From: Endotrypanum monterogeii
Lineage: Eukaryota; Euglenozoa; Kinetoplastea; Trypanosomatida; Trypanosomatidae
Direction: 5' to 3'
Assembly (NCBI GenBank): GCA_000333855.2
Contig: CM007343.1
Location: 409,071 to 429,597, forward strand
DNA length: 20,527 nucleotides
Positions 14,862 to 20,527 of the stretch are shown here, piece by piece (position 1 is the stretch's first letter; each line of letters starts with the position of its first letter). Both the position numbers and the translations under genes were made by a program. The notes beneath the pieces were generated by a model that saw nothing but the letters and a program-made list of their open reading frames with translations, was not told the DNA's origin and made no database searches.

Positions 14862-17800
14862 TCAGGGAGTCACTACACAAACACCGGACCTGAACGAACT
14901 CTCCAATAAACGAAACATTTGATCAAGCACACGTCGCTCTCCGTCGTGTCGCGGTAGCACCTCCTCGAATCGATCTCGCATTGCAAGAAGGTGCTCAGCT
15001 GGCTCCAGGACTCGTGCCGAGGCATCAGCAGCAACATCCCGCACCGCCGCTTTCGTGCCGGGATGCGGAGGAGTGGTAGAGCAAAGCAGCGGTTCCATCG
15101 TACCTGCAACAGAGTTGACTGCTGCGCCACTGCTGCTCGCTTTAATGTCGCCCCCCTCGCTATCGCTGATATCCAGTTTGAATGATATGTGTCGATGGCG
15201 GCGACGGTGAGGTACGGAAAATTTCATAAAGGAATTCATGCGCCCAGCACCCTTCGTTGTATCAGGAGAGATGGATAAGTGAGAGGAGAAACAAAACGAC
15301 GACGCTGGAGGCGACGGCAACAACGACGACGACTCTAACTTCAACGTCAACGCCGCACAGTGTAGATCGGCACCTCCATTGGCAACCTGGAAAACTCTTG
15401 AGTGATCGGTGTGTACCTGTATACTTTCTTCTCCATCCCCAATCTTCGACTTCACGACTTCCCCTGCCTTCAACCCCCTTGAGAGCTTTGACCCGCGGCT
15501 GGGCAACGTCCCTTTGATCTCCTCCACCTCACCAGCAGCGTCGGCCTCCACTCTCAATGGGTGACGACTGAAGGGCATGCACAGGAACGGCGGAACCGGT
15601 GCTGATACAGACTCCTCTTCCCCTTCAATTTCCCCGATATCGACCTGTCCGTCGCCTGCAGACGGCGCGGTGACAGCAGCCCACTGCGGACTCAAGTGGG
15701 AGAGCGCAGCAGCCCGGAAAATACCGTGCGGCGGAGCCTCGCGCTCGTGCATTGAAGAACACAGATCGCGATCGCCAGCCTGAACCACTGCCCGCATCCG
15801 TGTATCCTCTGCTTCGTGGAGGGAAGCAAAGCCGTGCGCTATGGGGTGGTCAGTGACGAGGCGGAAAATGCGCACCTCATTTTTCTGTCCCACCCTATAC
15901 AGTCGTGAAACAGTCTGGACGCCCCGTTGCGGGTGGTGGTCCACATCCAAAAAAAAGATGGTATCCGCCGCCTGAAGGCTCAACCCCACATCTGCACCAT
16001 CTTTGCTGATCAAGATGCAGCACGTGAGCGCGGAATCCAGCGCGGCGTCATCACACACACGACCCTCCTTACCCATGCCTCGTAATGGATCACCTAGTGA
16101 GTTGGCGCTGTCGCGGAGACTGCTCCAGTGACGCGATGGAGAAAATGATGCACCATCCTCCACCACGACGTTGCCGCCACACGTCTTCTCCGCTGCGTCC
16201 TTTGAGGTCACGGCTGTGGGCCTGCGACGGCTCTGACTGTTCGCCTCCCGCCTCTCGACCGTAGTCATGTCGTCTAACCGGACGGATGGTATGCCTCGCA
16301 TGTTGCACAAGGTCTCCACAACGTCTAGCATCACAGTGCACCGACAGAACACAATAAACTTGTGTTGTGTGTGCTTCAAGAAGCACATCATGAAGTCCAG
16401 TACAAGCAGCTTCCCTGATGCCCGCAACACTTCCTCGTTCACATTGTAGAAGGCCTGTGTTGTACATGGATGCAGCAACACATTACGGTACAGCATGTGT
16501 AGACTTCCCAAAGGGCTACCAGCGAGGTGACCTCGCTCCACCTCCCCTGTCCGCGCGTTCTGCAATGGGAGCAGTGGACACAGAACCACGAAGTCGCGCA
16601 TCGGTGGCAGTACTGTCTTTAGAATCTCTCTCTCTCGTCGCAAAAGGAAAGGTACTAATATACGATGAAGGTAACGACACAGGAGTGTGTGAAACCCGCG
16701 ATCCTCCAGTCCGGAGGGTCCATTGGCGGCAAGAAATGCGCTGTCCAGCTGTTCGAAGAGCTGACTCGAGACAAACGTCTGCGGAGCGGACAAGCGTATG
16801 AGAGAGTACAGCTCAGTCGCATTCTTCTGGAGCGGTGTGTCGGTCAAAACAAGCCGTGACACACAGCGCAGCTCACAGACCTCATGGAAGAGAGCACCCC
16901 CTGTGCTTTTGATGGGCTGGGTTACATCGATTACCACGACATGCCACTCAATGCGGCGAACACAACACAGAGCGCCGCAGAAGGGTTTGACCAGCAGCTC
17001 GTGTGGAATGATCAGTACAGGGGTGGTGGGCTTCGCTGCGGATCCACCCGCGAGAGGGAGCAGGGGATCACAGACGACGTCCCCCTCTGTGGAAGAATGA
17101 TGCCCCAGTCGCTCAACATGCGTGAGGAACTCACGGGTGCGCGACTCCTGCTCCGAGTTCGAGCCGTTCAGCACGTATACTGTGAAACGCTCAGCAGCGC
17201 TGGAGCCGCAAGGTCGCAAGGGCTCTGCGGCATCGCCGTCGCGACGACTGAAGCGCTGGAACTCGCCAGACCAATGGGAAAGAGTGCAGAGGGGGGCGAT
17301 GATGAGCACTGGGCGAAACGCACGGAGCGCCCGCCCTAGCTGACGATTTAACCGTAGCGAGAATGCAGGCACATGCGTCTGCGAAGCTACAGCCGACTCG
17401 ATATCTGCACTAGCAACCTCGATTGGTGCCGATGGCCTCACGGCGGTAGCAGCGGGAAACATTGCCGACAAGCGCTTGCGTGGCCGCCCACGGCGCCGTT
17501 TGAGAGGCGGCACGGCAGCGACCGACAACGTCTGCACCTCCCTCATATCCCCGTTGGCACGGCCCTCATCGCTGTCCCTTTTCCGTCTCTTACGTCCCAT
17601 AGTGGAGTGGTAGGGTACGTGATAAAAATCCCCACCACTCGTGGCCTCGACGCCGCCCTCTCTCGTGCCCCGCTCCAGCCTCCATAACCACTGCTTCACT
17701 TCTTTTACGAGCTGTATGTAACCGCCACACAAACCTGTCGCTGTCGCCGAGAGCGGCCTGCCAGAGGCATCCAGTTCATCACAAGGGAATGGCGTTGCCG

Positions 17801-19772
17801 ACAACTTTACGTTGCTGCTGTCGTGCTGCCGATCCCGCTGTGCACCTCCCAGGGTCTTCTCAGCTCCAGCTGCGACCTCAGTACACCATGTCAGCCAACG
17901 CGGCACATGGAGTCCCTCAATACCGTCCACCCCTCTCGCGACGGCACTGCCGCCTGTAGCCACCGCTGTTGGGCCTAACGCCTCCTGGCACAGATACGCC
18001 TGGCGCTGCTGCAGCTCCTCTAGTGGACGCTGCACCACCTCCTCCACAAGATCCTTGTAGCAGGACAGGTAAACGATTGCTTGGGCTCTCTTACCGAGAC
18101 CTTTGTCATCGGCAAGGATGCCGTTCATGTGCTCCACCACGTTTAACCGCAGCAGCCACTGCACACCCTCCTGCTGATACGGAAGCAACTGACGTGTGAA
18201 GGCCTCGACGCTCCGGGTAGCATCGGCGATGGTGGCCTCGAGGATGGCACACCGATATGCTGTGAAGAAGCTTTCAGAGTGCTCATCTGCCCCGTCATCG
18301 GCAGCACGCGCATTCCCATCAGAAGAAGTCCCCTGTAGTGAAAAGACCGGTCTCGGAGTGTGTGTGTAGGCGAGGGCAACATGGCGTCGAAGTGCCGCCT
18401 CGATGGAAGCAGTAGCACGCAACACCCTCGCCTCCTCGCCGGACTTGGTCGAGTCGAGGCTCCGCAGATAAACATCCGCGTCAGAGGACATCGTGTCCTC
18501 GCCGTGTACAGATTTTAGAGATGTCAATGCTGTCGCTGAGCGACCTTGCGCAAAGACATCGAGTGACTTTATCGCATTAGAGCAACCATTGGTGTCGGAA
18601 TGCGCGAAAAGGAGTCGCATGCGTGCTTCACGGGCCCTGATGTGAGCCTGGTAGTGCACCTCAAGACAGAGGCGGAGCTGGCGCTGGGCATAAATTCTCT
18701 CTTTCCAATGTCGAAGCGTAAACGCCGTTGTGGAGATGCGCGTTGTCGGCATATGACACGCGATAGATAACGCACCTGTCGGTGCTTGTGTCGTATCCAC
18801 CACAACAGCGGCCCGTGAAACCATCGGAGGCGAGCAAACATCCGCGTAAGGGGGTGATGTGGAGAGTGTACGCCGGTGGTGAGGCGTCATGTCACCTGGC
18901 TTAGTGACCCGGGTGGCAAGCTGCGCGCCTACATCAATGTCGCCACCGCACATCACCACACCCGTCTGCCCTTGAACACCGAGCACGGCGCGCGGTGACC
19001 AAGAGGTGGGAGAAACTGTAGCAGGAAGCCCCACTTTGCGTGCACTGAACATGCCTCTGCCAGAGGCATGAGGGCCACCGCTCTCACCTGGGGTGTTACG
19101 TGTACTCGCTTGAATACAACTACAGTCACGCGTGACTCCGCGCCACCGCGTGCGCAGCTGCGCTGCGGTCAGACGTGCAGCACGGCCTGGGCAACGGTCA
19201 CCAGCCATCGAAGTCGGGAAAGTATTTGTGCTTCGCCTCATACTAGCCGCTCTCCTCGTGAAACGAGTGACTCGGGAGCCGCTCCGGGAGGCTGAGTCAC
19301 TCGCTAAGCGAATCAACGGACCACCTGTGGTGCTCAGCGCAGCCCAGTAGTTGATGGTCGCTTGCGCCTTCGACAGCAGAATCTCCACTTGACGATCCTC
19401 GAGACGGACAGGGGACGAGGAGCTACAAGCTTTGCAGCTACTCGGATCGCTTCCATTCCCGTGTGGTACAGACGCCATTGAGGATGCAAGATAAACCAGC
19501 AACGGGTTCGCGCGACATCCGCTTGTAGAGGTTGGGGCGGAACAGGAAGGCGTCCCGGTCGTGCTGGAACGCACGGTCAAAGGTGATTTGCTAACCTCGT
19601 CATGGAGCCTCTCTGAAGACCGTGCACGACACGCTGCGCTACCTGAGTCTCTCGACGACCTGTAGGCAACATCTGCGGCTGATGGTGGCGGAGCAGTGAC
19701 ACTGCGCCACGAAACGCTATCATCTTCGCCGCTTGTCAGGCCCAGAAGCCGCGCCTGCCGACGTGTAAGCAT
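14862..19772 (-). CDS. SNF2-family protein with degenerate ATPase motifs and AT-hook
   Basis: This 1636-residue protein carries a full two-lobed SNF2 helicase-like core from about 528 to 1310. Visible blocks: LLPYQQEGVQWL (529-540), GILADDKGLGKRAQAI (551-566; family norm ends GLGKT), LIIAPLCTLSHW (823-834), WHVVVIDVTQPIKS (943-956; family norm is DEAH or DEGH), RLVLTDTPLQKNATELYSLI (973-992), the SGKL block (1119-1122), ADVGLSLQAADT (1260-1271) and QTVSRLYRVGQ (1286-1296) with R1290 and arginine-finger R1293. The Walker A lysine (561) stays, but its Thr is Arg and the Walker B Glu is Val, so ATP hydrolysis is predicted weak or lost. A roughly 240-residue insert (575-815) between motifs I and Ia holds an NLS-like GRKRRKR (726-732) and an AT-hook RRRGRPRKR (759-767). 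A second insert lies at about 1175-1248. The N-terminal 500 and C-terminal 300 residues look mostly disordered. A chromatin or DNA-repair role is inferred; I cannot assign a named orthologue. Confidence 0.88.
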   Translation of the reverse strand: MLTRRQARLLGLTSGEDDSVSWRSVTAPPPSAADVAYRSSRDSGSAACRARSSERLHDEVSKSPLTVRSSTTGTPSCSAPTSTSGCRANPLLVYLASSMASVPHGNGSDPSSCKACSSSSPVRLEDRQVEILLSKAQATINYWAALSTTGGPLIRLASDSASRSGSRVTRFTRRAASMRRSTNTFPTSMAGDRCPGRAARLTAAQLRTRWRGVTRDCSCIQASTRNTPGESGGPHASGRGMFSARKVGLPATVSPTSWSPRAVLGVQGQTGVVMCGGDIDVGAQLATRVTKPGDMTPHHRRTLSTSPPYADVCSPPMVSRAAVVVDTTQAPTGALSIACHMPTTRISTTAFTLRHWKERIYAQRQLRLCLEVHYQAHIRAREARMRLLFAHSDTNGCSNAIKSLDVFAQGRSATALTSLKSVHGEDTMSSDADVYLRSLDSTKSGEEARVLRATASIEAALRRHVALAYTHTPRPVFSLQGTSSDGNARAADDGADEHSESFFTAYRCAILEATIADATRSVEAFTRQLLPYQQEGVQWLLRLNVVEHMNGILADDKGLGKRAQAIVYLSCYKDLVEEVVQRPLEELQQRQAYLCQEALGPTAVATGGSAVARGVDGIEGLHVPRWLTWCTEVAAGAEKTLGGAQRDRQHDSSNVKLSATPFPCDELDASGRPLSATATGLCGGYIQLVKEVKQWLWRLERGTREGGVEATSGGDFYHVPYHSTMGRKRRKRDSDEGRANGDMREVQTLSVAAVPPLKRRRGRPRKRLSAMFPAATAVRPSAPIEVASADIESAVASQTHVPAFSLRLNRQLGRALRAFRPVLIIAPLCTLSHWSGEFQRFSRRDGDAAEPLRPCGSSAAERFTVYVLNGSNSEQESRTREFLTHVERLGHHSSTEGDVVCDPLLPLAGGSAAKPTTPVLIIPHELLVKPFCGALCCVRRIEWHVVVIDVTQPIKSTGGALFHEVCELRCVSRLVLTDTPLQKNATELYSLIRLSAPQTFVSSQLFEQLDSAFLAANGPSGLEDRGFHTLLCRYLHRILVPFLLRREREILKTVLPPMRDFVVLCPLLPLQNARTGEVERGHLAGSPLGSLHMLYRNVLLHPCTTQAFYNVNEEVLRASGKLLVLDFMMCFLKHTQHKFIVFCRCTVMLDVVETLCNMRGIPSVRLDDMTTVERREANSQSRRRPTAVTSKDAAEKTCGGNVVVEDGASFSPSRHWSSLRDSANSLGDPLRGMGKEGRVCDDAALDSALTCCILISKDGADVGLSLQAADTIFFLDVDHHPQRGVQTVSRLYRVGQKNEVRIFRLVTDHPIAHGFASLHEAEDTRMRAVVQAGDRDLCSSMHEREAPPHGIFRAAALSHLSPQWAAVTAPSAGDGQVDIGEIEGEEESVSAPVPPFLCMPFSRHPLRVEADAAGEVEEIKGTLPSRGSKLSRGLKAGEVVKSKIGDGEESIQVHTDHSRVFQVANGGADLHCAALTLKLESSSLLPSPPASSFCFSSHLSISPDTTKGAGRMNSFMKFSVPHRRRHRHISFKLDISDSEGGDIKASSSGAAVNSVAGTMEPLLCSTTPPHPGTKAAVRDVAADASARVLEPAEHLLAMRDRFEEVLPRHDGERRVLDQMFRLLESSFRSGVCVVTP
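17472..17501 (-). other. AT-hook coding segment within the SNF2-like gene
   Basis: Encodes KRRRGRPRKR (residues 758-767), a textbook AT-hook: a Gly-Arg-Pro core flanked by Arg/Lys, which binds the minor groove of AT-rich DNA. It sits inside the insert that splits the first RecA-like lobe, about 25 residues after an NLS-like basic cluster (GRKRRKR, 726-732). Confidence 0.85.
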
Positions 19773-19836
19773 GACAAGAAATACTCGTCCGAAACGTCAG
19801 TTCAGAGGCCAGAGCGACACTTCTCCTACCCAGCTC

Positions 19837-19859
19837 CACACACACACACGCACACACAC
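19837..19859. repeat. Imperfect (CA)n microsatellite
   Basis: CA repeat with a single interrupting G, in the predicted 5' UTR of the SNF2-like gene. Confidence 0.9.
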
Positions 19860-19888
19860 CACTTACCCTCCCGCTCTGCCCCAAACAA

Positions 19889-19926
19889 CTGCCACCCTTT
19901 TTGAAGGGACAAAAAAAAAAAAGATG
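19889..19926 (-). promoter_or_regulatory. Predicted SL trans-splice acceptor of the SNF2-like gene
   Basis: On the minus strand a run of about twelve T (around 19922-19911), then GTCCCTTC, precedes two close AGs: AAAAAG at 19898-19897 and GGTGGCAG at 19890-19889. The CAG is the more typical acceptor. No ATG occurs between it and the ATG at 19772, which gives a leader of about 116 bases and supports the chosen start of the SNF2-like protein. Confidence 0.5.
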
Positions 19927-20243
19927 GCGTGCAGCAGTCCACCTTCGGCTACAGAAAATAAGCTGTGAGGAGCACCGAGAGAGCAGACTTGAAAAATAAA
20001 AAAAAATAATAATAATAAAAGAATAAAGATGATGAACGTGGCTGTGACGGCCTGCATGCGCCTGCGTTGATTTGTTTGTTGACTGTAAGTGAAGGGTCCT
20101 TTGGTCGATAGTGTCCCTGCGCGTCTCTACCCCGATGGATCTCGTGGACCCTAACGAAATTTTAAAAGAAATTGATGAAGGGGTGTAGGCAACGCGAAAC
20201 AGGTACGATTAACGTGAAGGTGGAAGTTTGCATGCGACGATGT

Positions 20244-20245
<2 letters not shown>

Positions 20246-20283
<38 letters not shown>
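20246..20283. repeat. (GT)19 microsatellite
   Basis: Perfect GT dinucleotide repeat in the spacer upstream of the SNF2-like gene; the longest simple repeat in the window. Confidence 0.95.
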
Positions 20284-20284
<1 letters not shown>

Positions 20285-20337
20285 CGAGTCTGCATTTATA
20301 GATGACAAGTCGGCAATGGCGAAAGAGCAGAGCCGAG

Positions 20338-20357
20338 ATATATATATATATATATAT
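20338..20357. repeat. (AT)10 microsatellite
   Basis: Perfect AT dinucleotide repeat about 55 bases beyond the GT repeat. Confidence 0.95.
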
Positions 20358-20527
20358 GAAGGAGGGGACGTAGGAGTGGGGTGCACAGCATCAGGTGCAG
20401 TATCGGGCATTGGTCACACACCAACACCCTTACACATATAAGCACACGCACATGCACGTGTGTGTGCGCGCGCATAAACGGGACAGTAAGCAGTGGTGGT
20501 TACGATAACGATGAGCTCGTAGAGACT

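Larger units (their letters stand above)
19773..20527 (-). other. Upstream spacer, microsatellite-rich
   Basis: These 755 bases before the SNF2-like gene hold its 5' UTR and splice signals. Further upstream they hold an A-rich stretch with AAT repeats (about 19990-20030), a (GT)19 repeat and an (AT)10 repeat. Open frames here are short and derived from the repeats. No tRNA or other RNA gene is visible, and the upstream neighbour's coding region is not reached. Confidence 0.6.

Noticed and set aside
20276..20300. tRNA-like box B sequence (GTTCGAGTC) after the GT repeat
   Set aside because: The flanking bases cannot form a T-arm stem, and no A box or acceptor stem is seen.
1..20527. Search for CRISPR arrays, insertion sequences, retroposons and strand-switch regions
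   Set aside because: No spaced direct repeats, transposase or reverse-transcriptase frames, or change of coding strand were seen. Short degenerate retroposons such as SIDER elements cannot be excluded by eye.

Overview
The window looks like nuclear DNA of a trypanosomatid flagellate, most likely the Leishmania/Leptomonas/Crithidia group. The genes are intronless and GC-rich, all on one strand (-). They are separated by spacers of 0.6-1.3 kb that are full of CA/TG and AT microsatellites and homopolymers. Just upstream of each gene lies a polypyrimidine tract followed by an AG, the signature of spliced-leader (SL) trans-splicing in a polycistronic unit. No tRNA, rRNA, CRISPR array or recognisable transposon was seen.

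Layout in transcription order (right to left). 20527-19773: microsatellite-rich spacer. 19772-14862: a 1636-residue SNF2-family protein with two large insertions and degenerate ATPase motifs (GKR for GKT, DVTQ for DEAH), plus an AT-hook and nuclear-localisation-like clusters. 14195-5754: a very large (2813-residue) FCP1/NLI-interacting-factor-type phosphatase with an intact DxDxT catalytic core, long disordered arms and a VEDVxPL motif repeated three times at its C-terminus. 4788-3382: a mitochondrial MidA/NDUFAF7-type methyltransferase, a complex I assembly factor. 2106-481: a GH32 beta-fructofuranosidase (invertase / sucrose-6-phosphate hydrolase family) without a signal peptide. The left edge (480-1) is 3' UTR plus what look like trans-splice signals for the next gene, whose ATG may lie at base 5.

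The genes do not form a metabolic operon; trypanosomatid neighbours are usually co-transcribed without sharing a pathway. The two upstream genes are both probably nuclear and could both act in chromatin or transcription. The two downstream genes are metabolic: one mitochondrial, the other a sugar hydrolase of a family thought to have entered trypanosomatids from bacteria. The strongest leads are the apparently ATPase-dead AT-hook SNF2 protein, the giant FCP1-like phosphatase with its C-terminal motif triplet, and a 329-base AG-free zone upstream of the GH32 gene. Family assignments come from motif recognition by eye. No search was run.
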